The notes below the pieces were generated by a model, which worked only from the letters and a program-made list of their open reading frames with translations, had not been told where the DNA came from and searched no databases. This document shows, piece after piece, positions 52,032-64,000 of a DNA stretch of 64,000 bases; position 1 is the first letter of the stretch, and every line of letters begins with the position of its first letter. Location of the stretch: positions 1,470,194 to 1,534,193 of the forward strand of contig SSBO01000012.1 in the NCBI GenBank assembly GCA_005281725.1. The letters run 5' to 3'. A program made the translations under genes and the position numbers. The stretch is from Wuchereria bancrofti. Its lineage: Eukaryota > Nematoda > Chromadorea > Rhabditida > Onchocercidae.

Positions 52032-55000
52032 TTCTGCAAATTTTGAAAGAATGCAATTTGATTATTGGAAGAACATTTTTCATTTATAGTAATTTTGTAA
52101 AATCAATAATTAATTAGTTGTTTGTTTTGTTTGTTGAGATACGATAAGATCAGCACAGTTATCATTCAGTTTAGATTCTAATTTTAAATGATAATTTGAC
52201 TATCTTAAAATTGAAAATGAAAATTAGAAAAATTTGTAGATTCATTCTTTTTTTTCTTTCAATTCAAAAACATCGAGTAACTGCAATGCTTTGTATATTA
52301 CTTAAAAGAAAACAATTTCTTTCTATATTTATTTGTTATTATATATAAGTATATATTGTTTAATTTCCATTGCAATGCAACTGTTCCATTGCATAATGAA
52401 TAATATCTTACTCAATTTGCCAAATTTACTGCAAAATTAACTTTACTGTAATTCCATGAACATTCAGAATTCTCAAAATATTTACTTAGTCGTATTTGAT
52501 AAATTTAGCTTACTATCTTAAACTGCTAAATAAATAGAGGAATGAAAAAAAGAAATTAGAATATGAATTCAAAAGAAACAAATTAATTAAACAATTTTGG
52601 ATTTCAAAGATAATTCATACTGTTACTGCTTACCTGTTGAAATTAAATACTTTTTCTTTGGTTCTATACCTCCATTTAATGTATGTATATATCCATCCAT
52701 CCAATTGTACAGAATATCATATTTTCAAATGTTAAGAAAAAGCATTTTATCATTTTCATCATTCTCACAAATGATGTTTGAGTTTCATAAGTTAAAAATT
52801 TGAAACCAGCAGTGATATATAAGTTGAAAAATGTTAAATGTAAGTGATAAAACATATTTTTGGTTAGTACTAAAAATTAGTTAAATCTTACTAAGTTTTA
52901 CTCTTGATTTAATTAATTAGATCTTATTTTTGTTTCCTAAATTTTCACTTTCATTCAATCAAATATTAAATATATTAAATTGAAACAAAAAAAAAAAAAC
53001 ATTTTATACAAATATGAATAGAATTTAAATCTATAATGTTTGACATTTTCAAGTGTTCTAATAATCGTAAAAAGAAAGGAGAAAAATCGGTAAAATTTAT
53101 GAATCATGGGATGTATGATATCAATTAATCATAAATTATCATTTCTCTTTTAGCAAATCATAAATCATATGTATATATCAGCTGAACATGACACGTACAT
53201 TTCATAATATATTTAATGCTTCTCTTATTTATCTTACAACAAATAAGTATTAAGAAAAAGAATCAATTTAAATTTCAAAAAAAAAGAAAAAAAATTCTTT
53301 CAGAAATGTGCAATTTGGTTTTTTCCTTTCTATTTAGAATTTCTCATTGTAATTCGAACTAATGCTAAAATTAAAATCAATTTAAGAAGTTTCTATTGCA
53401 GACTTTTTTTTTTCTTTATTTATGTCTTTTTTTCTTAATAACTAAATGATTTAATCATTTTTATTTCAATTTAGTAATTTATATATTATCATATGAATAT
53501 TGTCATCCTTACCTTGATTTAATTTTTAATTTGAACTATATTTGGCAAATATTTATCAAATATTCAAATATATTCAATTTCAATACGATGAAATGACATC
53601 ACAATATATTATAAGTGAAAAGATACGAGGTCAATTAGCTATAAATGAATTCAAAATCCAAAGAAATGATAACTGAAAGTAGTAAATTCAATTACAGCCA
53701 ACTGAAATGATTGATTACATTTTGAATGTAAGCATAATTTCAGAATTTTCAATGCATAGCGTGAATTGTCCCTATTGCTCTTGTCAAATTGAATTCATTC
53801 ATTAATTAACGCTTGCTTTAAAGCAACAATTTTCTGCCTTGATGATCAAATTTTCATCCATCCATATAGGTTACATTTATTTTATTTCTGCTCTATTATT
53901 ATAGAAATAATTGTTTAGTTTATCATTTTGCTGGTCTTTCATGCAATTTATTGATATTGGAAAAATGATTAATTCATTAATTTTTCACATAATCACAGTA
54001 ATTAGGCATGAAATCGATAAAATTCAATAATAATAATATACTTTAATACACTAAAAATTAGGAAGATTAAATATATAATTAATTGTTATAATGAAAATTA
54101 AAAATTATTTATTAATATTTAATATAAGTAAACAATTAATTAAAGATTCCTTCTTGAAATAAATAATTATTTCAAAATTATATCGATCACTTTATTTTTT
54201 TATATCGATCACTTTATTTCACTTTATTTTTTTGTACATCATCTGAAATCAATCCTGGCAATCATACAAATGATATTATTTCATTTATTGCTTACATTTT
54301 TATTAAATTAATCAACCTGATTAATTTTATATTAAATTTATCAATAGGTACAATTGTTAAATTTTTTGCAGTAATAGCAAAGAAATGATTATAGCGAAAA
54401 AGTTTTGCGATAATATTATCAAATAGAACTATCAGTCCTATTGTCATTTGTTTTTGAACATAAAAAGATTATTGCTACTGCAATGATATGATATTACTGT
54501 AATCGTTTATTATTTTATCATTATTGCTGTGAAAAAAATATATGTAGAAAATTTTCATCATTTGATATATCAAAGAAAGATACCGCTTAGATTAGCAATT
54601 TTATTGTTACAATCACAATTACTGTTCGCCACAACTGATTTTTAATCTTTCTATCGTTTGATAAATTACTATGGCAAATTTTAATTCTCACATCTGAATG
54701 TCTTAAAATTATTTTATTACTGCAATACCAAAAATTTTATCAAATTTTTTCTTTTTTTCTTGGAGTAATTCTATAAATTTCATGCAGAAAATCGATAGAG
54801 AGAAAGAGAAAGAGAGAAGGAGAAAAAATGGAGTGAGATTGAAATGGATTTCTTGTTGTGATCTATATAGATTAAATTGTATTTAATTTCAATTTGTGTA
54901 GTAATGTTATAAATGGTGGGGAAAAATGAGTAAGTGATCTTAATTAAAAAATAATTGATTTTTTTGCAATTACTTTTTTTTTCAAGTAACTAAAGTGTTA

Positions 55001-57092
55001 GACGATATTTCAAATTGACAAAATTCTTTTCATCCAAGAAAAAAAAAACAAAAGTCACAGTTTAGATTAAGCTTTAGGACTAGTATATACCAACTTCATT
55101 AATCCTACTTGCAATCATCATATTTAATTTAGCAGTTTAGAACTTCAAAATATATTTTATCCATTTTGCGTGATCTCGTGCTGTTGCATTGAAATTACAA
55201 AGAGATTACATTGAGAAATAAGAATAGATTGGAAAATAATAAATATATTTCGAGAAATAATAAATAATTTGAATTGAAAAATAATAAAATAAATTCTCAA
55301 ACATAATCTGTCAGCACAAATGTTTATAAATCATAAAATCTAAGGTATTGCTTCTGCAAATTTATTGCAAGACTTAATTGTAATGATCATAGGTCATTTA
55401 TTGAAATGGAATGCTGGATTTCTCTACTCCAAATCTGCTTGTTATATCATTGAAAAAAAAAAGAAGAAAAAAAAAACAAAAAAGAACAAAAAGAAACGGT
55501 GGAAATCAGATAACTGAACATTTGACATTGATCTTGAGGCTAAAATAGAAGCAGATGCAGGAATTGGCTTAAAATAATTCTGAAAAGAAAAAAATACAAA
55601 TAAAAGAAGTTAAAATAACAGTTAATTGGATTGTAAAATTTTTACAATTCACTAAAATATGAAAGATATAATCCATTAGTGTATTGCCTATTATACATAA
55701 AACAAGAAAAAAGTTTTAAAAAGAAATTTTCAGTTGAAAATATGCATTATTAGCATAGAATTAAAAATGCCCAATAATTGTAAAAGATGAAAGCTTTGTT
55801 ATTTCAAAAAAAAAAAAGTGTTTTAGAAGAATTGTAAATTCAATTTGATTGGCTAGATGCTGTAGGCATTGGGCGTGGTGATAAATTTCCTGCCTGAAAA
55901 CATTTGCCTATTTTCGATGTAAGAGAAAAAGCAGTAAATGAATAAATATGAATAGATAAATGGATGATTAGATAGACTGATTGATAGATAGATGGATAGA
56001 TAGATAGATGGATAGATGGATAGATGGATAGATAGATGGATAGGTGGATAGATAGATAGATGGATAGATAGATAGATGGGTAGATAGATGAATGGATATA
56101 TGTGGTTAAAAGGGTGTGTATATTTCTCTCCCACGAGATATGAGAGAATTTTAAGGCATTGTAAAGAGGAGAGGAGGAAATAGCGCAATTTCATGTTTGC
56201 TATTCATTGAATGAAAGAACAATTTTGAGTTGTTTATTTATTTGAAGGCTAAATTGCATTCTTTCTGATAATATTACTGATAAAATTTGGTAAAGAAAGA
56301 ATTTTTTTAATTGCTTACCGACTTGTAATACTATTATTTCAAGTAAGCTAAGCTTTTCTCGATTAAATCAAGCGGAATCCTTGAACTGTGTACAAAAGGA
56401 ATAAATCATCAAAACGACGACTCAAATTTTGAAACAATTATTTTGCGGTAAATTTTTTTTCTTATTTGTTTCTTTCTCTTCCCCCTCTCTTCTTCTCTCT
56501 CTCTTTCTTTTTGTCATACGTATACACACAAATACAAAAATTTCCAATTTAAATTATTAAATTATTTAAATTAAATTCTTGTTGACTATATTCGAACTAT
56601 GACGATTAAGTAATTATAGATGTATGATTGTTTACAATCAAATAAGAAAATCTAATTCAAGATTGTTAAATATTATTTGGAATTAAAAAAAAAAAAAAAC
56701 TTATGGTAGCTCATAACGTATGGATATGATTATTGCATACTTAACTTATTCAGTAAGTATTGCAACAGAAATGAATTTTGAAATAACGTATAAACGTGTA
56801 AGGTTTCTTTTCCATCATTTTTCTTTTTAATATAAATAAGTAAATAAAACCAGGGAACAAAAAAGAAACAAAAAGATAAATAGGATAAGTGCGTAATTCT
56901 GATTGTTTCAAACTGCATTAAAATATTTCCTAATTTTAAATTTTTTTTTAAAACTTTACCCAAAATTTAGAAATAACTTGTAATGGACTTATAGCTAATA
57001 TATGAATTAATAACTAACCACTGTAATGATAATAATTCAATGAAATATGAAAAATTTAATTTTATATATAAATATTTCTCAATTGTTACACC
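52032..57092. other. Gene-poor AT-rich region downstream of Wnt
   Basis: No conserved ORF or exon is recognised over about 5 kb. It contains the Wnt 3' UTR, a GATA/GATG microsatellite at 55966-56100 and a GA-rich piece at about 54798-54826. ORFs here are low-complexity or Tyr/Ile-rich repeat shadows. Confidence 0.55.
55966..56100. repeat. GATA/GGATA tetranucleotide microsatellite
   Basis: Mixed (TAGA)n and (TGGA)n units, interrupted, over about 135 bp. The minus-strand ORF made of Ile-Tyr-Leu-Ser-Ile repeats over it is an artefact of the repeat. Confidence 0.92.
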
Positions 57093-60000
57093 ATGAATAA
57101 ATCAGTGATTCAACGCTTATCATTATATATTATGCTTTTCATTTTATTGAATGTTGAATGCAAGCAAGGAATGAATTGAGATTTTTTTTTTAATAAAATA
57201 TCAAGTGGTATAGCTATAATTTTTGAAGTTGGAAATTATTTAAAATCAATTTTATCAATTTTTTTATCACCTTTATCTAACAAATTTCAAAAAGAAGACG
57301 ACATATAATGTGTGATGCTATTAAAATGTTAAATTATAAATGTTTCATGTTAAATTAAGGAAATATATGGAATACTTGCTTAAAAAATTTGAATAATACT
57401 TTTTATAGGAAAAATAGAAATAAAAAGTGATAGAAAAAACTTTAATACAAATGTTATACAATAAGATATTCTGAAATGTCGAAAAAATCTTTTTTCATTT
57501 ATTATTATTATTATTCCTTTTTTTACTAAAACTGTGAGCATTCTAATTTTTATCAATGATATCCATGGTGTGATATTTTAAGATATTAGCAATATAATTA
57601 ATTTTGTAAAATAATAATTTATTGGCAAAGGGACAGATTGGATATCTTAGATTAATTATATATTTTATTATAGTAATTGATTACAGTTTTTTTTTTCAAG
57701 ATTTGATTATTTACTATATGATAGTAATACAATAAGGAATAATGGGAGTTATATATTATCATTTTTTTACTCAATATTACATTGCAAAAAAGTAATTTCT
57801 TTTTTTTTTCTCTCTCTCTCTTTTTCCTTCACTCTTTCTCTTCCTTTTCATTTCTTTTCATTTTCAACAATTTATCCATTTTTTATTTTACATCTCATCA
57901 ATTTTTTTCTCTTTCAAATCTTTTTGTCAAATTACACTTCCTTTCCCTTACTTTTTATCTACTTTTTTTTAAAAAAAAATTTTTTTTTTTTTTACTTTAA
58001 ATGAGAAAAAGCTAGAAATGAGGAATGTAAAAGCAGAGATGCATGCTAAAATTTCATGACAATCATTCATCCATCCATCCATCCATCCATCGATAAGCTA
58101 AAATTTATTTAAAGCGAATGGCATGCCCCAATCGATCATCCCTCGTCTGCAATATAAGCAAATACCGTAGTCGTAATGCATTCTATCTTTTTCATTTTTT
58201 TTTTCCCCTTTTCTTTCTTTCTTTCTTTCTTTCTTTTCTTTCTCTCATTTATTAATTTTGCTAAATTATTTTGCATAAAAAATGTTTAATTTTACTAAAT
58301 AATCTATCTTATTATCAAATAATTTTCTAGCAATAATAATAATAATTGAATTATTGAAAATTTATCTAACATAATTCCTGCATCATACATTTAAGCAATT
58401 ATATTTCATTAAATTAATCCTTTTTTTCTCTGTTTCCTTCCTTTCTTTTACTTAAATTAACAATTTGTTCATTTATTACAGATTAATTAGATAATTATGA
58501 TGAAATGATTGATAAGTTTATATATGCTATTTAATAGCTATCATAAATTATATTTTAAATTAATGCATAACTTAGTGAAGATTATAATAATATTAATAGA
58601 TAATATTAATACCACACAAATTGTATGTATTGGATTTATGAATGTGTTTTTAACACCAAAATGTTAAATAATTTACATTTTGAAATTTATTCACATATCA
58701 AAAATGTCGCCTTCAATCATTAAATTTATAAAATTAATTGATCAAAAATACCAACCATCTAAAATTGTTTTAATAAAAATGAAGAAGAAAATTACTTCAT
58801 AGTGAAACTTTTAGTTTTCAGGTGGATCAGATAGAAATGAAAAAGATCCATTAACATCTGATGTAATGTCAACAATGAATCCGTTCAATGCGACAAGCTT
58901 AGCTGGTAGTAGTTCCAAGGAATTGATCGATCTTGAAATTATCATACTAAATTGGGCCAAACAAATTTTTGATGTTACTAAAACTAAGACAGAAGCTAAA
59001 ATCAATAAAAAATTTCTTCAGGTACATCATTGCACCCAAACGTTTTTATTTACTACGAAAAATTATTTATTTATTGTAAAAATTAAATTTAAAGCTTTAA
59101 AATTATATTTAAATCNTTGAGTGTATATGCTTTTAAACATTTTCAGATTTCAGTTTCATCTTGAAAAATTTATGATTTAAAATTTTTGCCTAAAATGAAT
59201 AATTTTGATTATTTCGAAATTTAAAGTGTTAAAAGAAAATTAAAATTATATAAAGCAATTAGATCATTAATCAAAGTTTGCTTATTTTATGATTCGAGTA
59301 TAATCAAAGTATATTTCATGCCTGCTTCTCTTACCTTTCATTAACAAATGCATCAATTTAATTGTTATGTTACAAAATAAAACATTTTCTAATGCATGTT
59401 GTTAGTTTTCAGCTATTTTTTAACTTTTTTTTAGTAAATTTGAGTTAAACAATTAATATTTTTAGTAGCATTCATTAAGGTCATTTTTTCTATTTAAATA
59501 GAAACAAATTTCGGTGTAATTAAGAATAATATGAATTTCGTTGATCTCTAAACATATCAATGATAGAACAAATAAAATTGTATTAATAATAACTTTAAAA
59601 TAATAAAATAGTAATTTCAATAATTTTTGTATAAAATTTTACAAAAAAAAAGGAAAAAATTATTGAAAATTTTGTGAATTGAAATAAAAGAGGAATATTT
59701 GTTGCAAAATTTAAAATAGAAGTAGGTTCTTTAGGAAATAGGAAGAAAATTTTGAATCGTATTATATATGTAAATACACCTTAATTAATATTATGCTTTT
59801 AAAGTTTCCATTGAATATTCGAATATTATTTATCTCAATTTATCACATCCAGAAAAGAGATAATATCAAAGGGAGAGATGAGGATAATTATTTATGAAAT
59901 AAGCAAATAATATGTAATAATATGCATGTATCCATACATTAATACATTTTTCAATAATTTGAATGAATAATTTAATTAATAAAATATATTCTTTCAATCT

Positions 60001-63000
60001 TTTCATGTCTTAGGCTTTTCGTTATTTCATTTCCATTTTTTTTTCTTTTACTTATAATGTTTAGCAAAAAAAAAAAAAAGTTAGAATAGTGCAATTAAAT
60101 GATGAAAGAGAAATGAAATTTAGTATTATTATTATTATTAGAAAAGTATACAAAGCTAACTTGTCACCATCAAATGATTCCAAAATATTTAGTTGCTATA
60201 AATTTCATTGATGATTCAATTCGTCGTCCATTGAATTATCTCGCCTTTATTAACGATTTCCATGCAAAACATTCTTCTTTCACATAATATTATCATCAGA
60301 TAGCTTCAACAATAATTAACGATTAGAAGGTTGGCATAAAAGTAAAAAGAGAAGAGAGGGAGGGAGAGGGAAAGAGAGAGAGAGAGAGAGAGGGAGAGAG
60401 AGGGTAAGTAAATGAATGAGATCTGTTTAATTATAATTGTAACAGAGATTTCCCATCCAATTGGCTATATAGCTATTTATATACATATGTATTTATAATT
60501 CAGCTGAGTTTTTAATGATTAGCTATTGCAGTTAAAGTAAGGGAAAAATTGAAAATTTTTTAATTATTTCAATTTATTCGAAAAATAACTGATTGCATCG
60601 CTTGGAATTTTCATTATTTTAACATCCGAAAAGTTTAATATTTGATATGTTTATAATTAAGCATAATTTCACGGCGGAATTGAAAGAATATGTAAAATGG
60701 CTAATAAATAATTCCTAAATTATCATATTATTAAATTATAACTTATTTTACGCTTTCTTCTTTTTTAAGTTTAACAAAAAATTCGAAAGTATGTGATTAT
60801 CAATATACATCAATTAAATGGTTAAAAAATTACATAATTCACAGTTTGCTGTGGCGAAACTAGAAATTAGAATACGAATTTAACAAATTCATGCATACAA
60901 GTCAAAGAAAACAATGAAGTTGAAAATTAATCAGAAATGAAAACACACCATAGAAATTTCGGGTTTGTGAAAAAAGATGAAAAAAATCTCACAAAAAAAA
61001 AATTGAAGGTTATCCATTTTTATTTAGTTTAAAACGATTTATTCTACTCTTTCATTATGAATTTCTAAAATGATTGAAGTTCAATTTTTGCACAATTTGA
61101 AATAACATGAAATAAAAATCATGGCATCATGTTATGTTGTTTTTTTTTTTTAGACAAAGAAATTTTCCTTCCTCATTTTTTTTACTTCTAAATTCTTTCA
61201 AAATAGGCGATAAAATAATATTAAAAATATAAGTGAAAAAAAAGTGAAAACCTTAAAAATCAAAGTTTTAAAAATTTTTCCATTTTTTTAAAAGGATTAT
61301 CTTATTAAAATTTGTGTTTTCTCTTTTTTTTTTTTTAATATAAAATGAAAGAAAAAAAATATTATTTTCATAAAAAATTTATGTGTGTGTGTGTATTTTC
61401 GTCTTTTTTTTAAATTCTTATTTTCTTCTTCATTTTAAATAAAATTACAGTATAATATCAATTGGTCTCATTTGTTCAATGAATCATTGGAGCCAACATA
61501 TACAATTGGTGGTGCAAATACAAAAAATGTTCGTCAATCAAAAGATGAACAATGTTTATTTAAATCAACATTTACCAATACGACTGAACGTGAACAAGAA
61601 TATTCTTTTAAAACAGAACGTTCAACACGTAGTGCAGCAACAGTAATTATTGGTAATATATTTGTTTTTTTTTTTAATTAAAAAATATTAGATTAATAAA
61701 TAAGTAAATAAATAAATAAATACATTTATTGATTGTAACAAATGATTGTACTAAAAATTGTTTGAAAAAATTTTTTTAAATTTTTTGAAATAGCAATGAA
61801 AATTTACATTGAGTTCAAAAGTTTTAGATTAATAAATAAATAATACAAAAAATAAGTAAATAAATAAATACATTGAATTGAATAATATTATTTTCACTAA
61901 TATATAATTTTTTTTTTCTGTTTAGAAAAGATGAAAAAAAAAAATAGGAAAGGTCAAAAAGTATAATTGTAATTTTTAAATCATTACATACTTCTTTTTT
62001 AAATTATTATTGAAATATTGTAAAAATAAAAAAAATTTATTGTATAGAGAAAGGTGTATGTCGTGGAATTGAAATGGCATTGAAATTGAAAACACCATGT
62101 GAAGTAGTAGAAGCAAATGCTGGATTTAATACTGAATTAATGGTGGCAAATATTGGTGAGAATACAATTGAGGAAGAGCTTACATGGGGTGTTGATAGTA
62201 GCATTCGAGTACCACCATTTTGTGAAACAATCGCTGAACTGATCATTTTGGAAGATCATCATACTAGGCTTGTCTTTTATTTTCTATTTTTTATTTTCAT
62301 TCTATGATTATTCTTGAATTAATTACATTTGTTTTCTCTAATGTATTCATTCCTCAAACATTAACAAAAAATTTTATTTGTTAAGATAGATTTAATGAAA
62401 TAATTTCATTTGTTATTGTATATTTTATGTGGAAACGAAAAAATATATATATACGATTGCATATGATATGAAGTTATATTAATATTTTCAAATGTATTCT
62501 GCTAAATTTTAATCATTTCACATATCTTTTATTATTTGTTATACAAGTCAGAATTTTTTTCTTTTTTTTTTTTTATAAAGTAACAAACGATTCAAACGAA
62601 ATTCAATTATTTCCTTAAAATTTATTTACAACAAATGTTGAAAAAATGTTATGAATAGTATATAAATTTAAATTGGATACTGGAAACAATACAATTGATT
62701 AATAGAAGTAATAACAATTTTATTTTGGAATGATAAAAATAGCCTAAATAATTAGTAGTAATTTATTCGTTTTTACTTAAATTATGGCAAGCTAAACGAT
62801 GATTCCTTTTTTTTTTTTTGCAGGAAATTTTCAATCGAAAGTCGTATGTCAGGCCGAATTATTGTTACAGTGACAAATATAAAAGACAATAATAATTTGA
62901 TAACAATAATTGAGGGTAAAATTGCTGATATCATACGTAGTATAACAAATTATTCTTCATTGGGCTTCACAATACAAAATGATGTGAGTTAACTTTTTTC

Positions 63001-63657
63001 AGTTAAATTTATATAATTAACTTCCTTCATGCAGATTTTCTTTTTTCTTTTCACGTCTATATTAAATTTTATTTATGCAAAAATTACAAAATTTGGCAAA
63101 AAAAAATTCGGCAAAAATTCCTCTAAGATTCTGTAATGATAAACTGATAAAATATTTCTACGTGTTATTCGGTTTACCATCATAATTTCATTCTTATTAC
63201 TGCAGCATTTATATGAGCTTTACTCTTCAAAATAAGCTTTAGATGTTGAGTTACACTTCATTACTGATTCATTGCTGATGAATATGCATTGTTTGGAGCT
63301 CATTAGCAATTCAACCCTTTTTCAAGTACCATCAATCATTTTCATCCATTCCCTATTTTATTCCAAATCATGCATAAATCATAAACTATAAAATGATCCA
63401 TTTATTATCTATCGAATAAAGTTAAAATCTTATCCAAATTTTTGGTTTATATTAAAAAAAGAATTTTTTTTTTTTGTGTTCAAATGCTAGTTTATAGTAG
63501 TAATATTGCTTAAGGTGAAATTATTTTGACATATCTATAATGCCTTTATAACTATTAATTATAGGTTGTTTCATATACAACGAAAGGAATGTGCAAATTT
63601 AAATATGGTATAGAGCAAAAAGTCAAAATAACGGAACATCCTATACGTCAATACTGA
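57093..63657 (+). CDS. Secreted aerolysin/ETX-MTX2-like protein (about 313 aa, 6 exons)
   Basis: Exons 2-6 are well supported: 58822-59021, 61451-61652, 62048-62267, 62824-62983, 63565-63657 (stop TGA). Phases agree. Exon 1 is less certain: 57093-57159 encodes a signal peptide (MNKSVIQRLSLYIMLFILL) but joins in frame only through a GC donor (GAAT|gcaagc). The central part resembles beta-pore-forming proteins of the aerolysin/ETX-MTX2 group by pattern. It has an N-T-T...F start, alternating Ser/Thr-rich strands, VVEANAGF, a T-x-E-E-x-L-T-W stretch, and the typical VPP turn followed by a hydrophobic strand. The match is to the general pattern, not to a remembered orthologue, so a membrane-active role is inferred and other beta-rich secreted folds remain possible. 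The exon 4 to 5 join also needs a GC donor (ACTAG|gcttgt). An N lies in the intron at 59116. Confidence 0.55.
58066..58091. repeat. (CATC)n microsatellite
   Basis: Six perfect CATC units, in the candidate first intron of the secreted protein gene. A (TTTC)n run follows at about 58213-58242. Confidence 0.9.
59116..59116. other. Single undetermined base
   Basis: An N in ttaaatcnttgag, inside an intron. Unlike the other two Ns I see no duplicated sequence on its flanks, so the join may hide missing sequence. Confidence 0.6.
60343..60404. repeat. GA-rich microsatellite
   Basis: Purine-only tract with a core (GA)n and GGGA variants, inside an intron of the secreted protein gene. Confidence 0.92.
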
Positions 63658-64000
63658 TTGATTTTCTATGTAGCATTCACGTAAATTACACGTTTTAACA
63701 ATTTATCGTTTATGCTTACATCGTGCTATCTTTTGTACTGCTTTGTAGATAAATCTATTACTATTATTTCAATATTACTAAATAATTATTTATGGTAACC
63801 ATAAAAGAAACTATTGTAAATGAAATTATTGTAAATGCATAAATCCTACAGGAAATTAGTGCCACACATTGTTTAAGCTAAAATCCTGCAAAATTAACGA
63901 ACTGCTAGTTCATTATGTTTATATTAAATTTATACTTTCTATTGCAATTCCAATAACCCAAATATTTTCATCGAATTATTATTCCATCATCATTTCCCAC
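63658..64000. other. 3' flank of the secreted protein gene
   Basis: AT-rich sequence after the TGA stop, presumably 3' UTR and downstream DNA. No new gene seen before the window ends. Confidence 0.6.

Noticed and set aside
55853..56194. 113-codon minus ORF of Ser/Ile/Tyr/Leu repeats
   Set aside because: Product of the GATA microsatellite.
57782..58000. 72-codon Phe/Ser/Leu ORF
   Set aside because: Poly-T/CT low-complexity tract.
1..64000. CRISPR arrays, rRNA, tRNA or bacterial-type operons
   Set aside because: None seen; the window is spliced eukaryotic DNA. A tRNA scan could not be run, so small RNA genes may be missed.

Overview
The window looks like genomic scaffold from a nematode, most likely a filarial or related spirurid (clade III) worm. 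It is very AT-rich with frequent A/T homopolymers. Genes have many short exons and canonical GT...TTTTCAG introns, and several start codons sit directly behind a trans-splice-like acceptor. The recognisable genes (glycogen synthase, ataxin-7-like SAGA subunit, type I TGF-beta/BMP receptor, Wnt) are animal genes. Species is inferred, not proven. Exon models were joined by hand from reading frame, splice sites and remembered family sequence; no alignment was run. || Layout: 1-2260 holds a ~693 bp direct duplication next to an N, carrying the 5' end of a neuropeptide-like precursor on the minus strand. 2260-6700 is empty AT-rich DNA with a TAA microsatellite. 6700-11390 is a segmental duplication with two copies of a two-exon gene for a lysine-rich repeat protein (minus), separated by a decayed BEL/Pao retrotransposon fragment. 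13236-20134 is an 18-exon glycogen synthase gene (minus, 696 aa). 20135-29400 is gene-poor and contains a 953 bp tandem duplication. 29440-31715 is a less AT-rich stretch with an unrecognised ORF and a degenerate minisatellite. 31716-38294 is a 17-exon gene whose N-terminal zinc finger matches ataxin-7/Sgf73 (1091 aa). 41787-46406 is a 16-exon type I TGF-beta receptor kinase (659 aa). 47985-52031 is a 6-exon Wnt ligand (350 aa). 52032-57092 is gene-poor. 57093-63657 is a secreted protein resembling aerolysin/ETX-MTX2 beta-pore-forming proteins. || Two adjacent genes are developmental signalling components (receptor, then Wnt), on the same strand and about 1.6 kb apart. Nothing shows that they are co-transcribed. 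The most notable observations are: a neuropeptide precursor with a predicted ...RFW-Gly-Lys-Arg amidation/cleavage site; a private 60-residue in-frame exon inserted in the receptor kinase domain; an ataxin-7 homologue with no visible SCA7 domain; a secreted aerolysin-like protein whose model needs GC-AG introns; a non-canonical AT acceptor in glycogen synthase; and unmerged contig overlaps at Ns.
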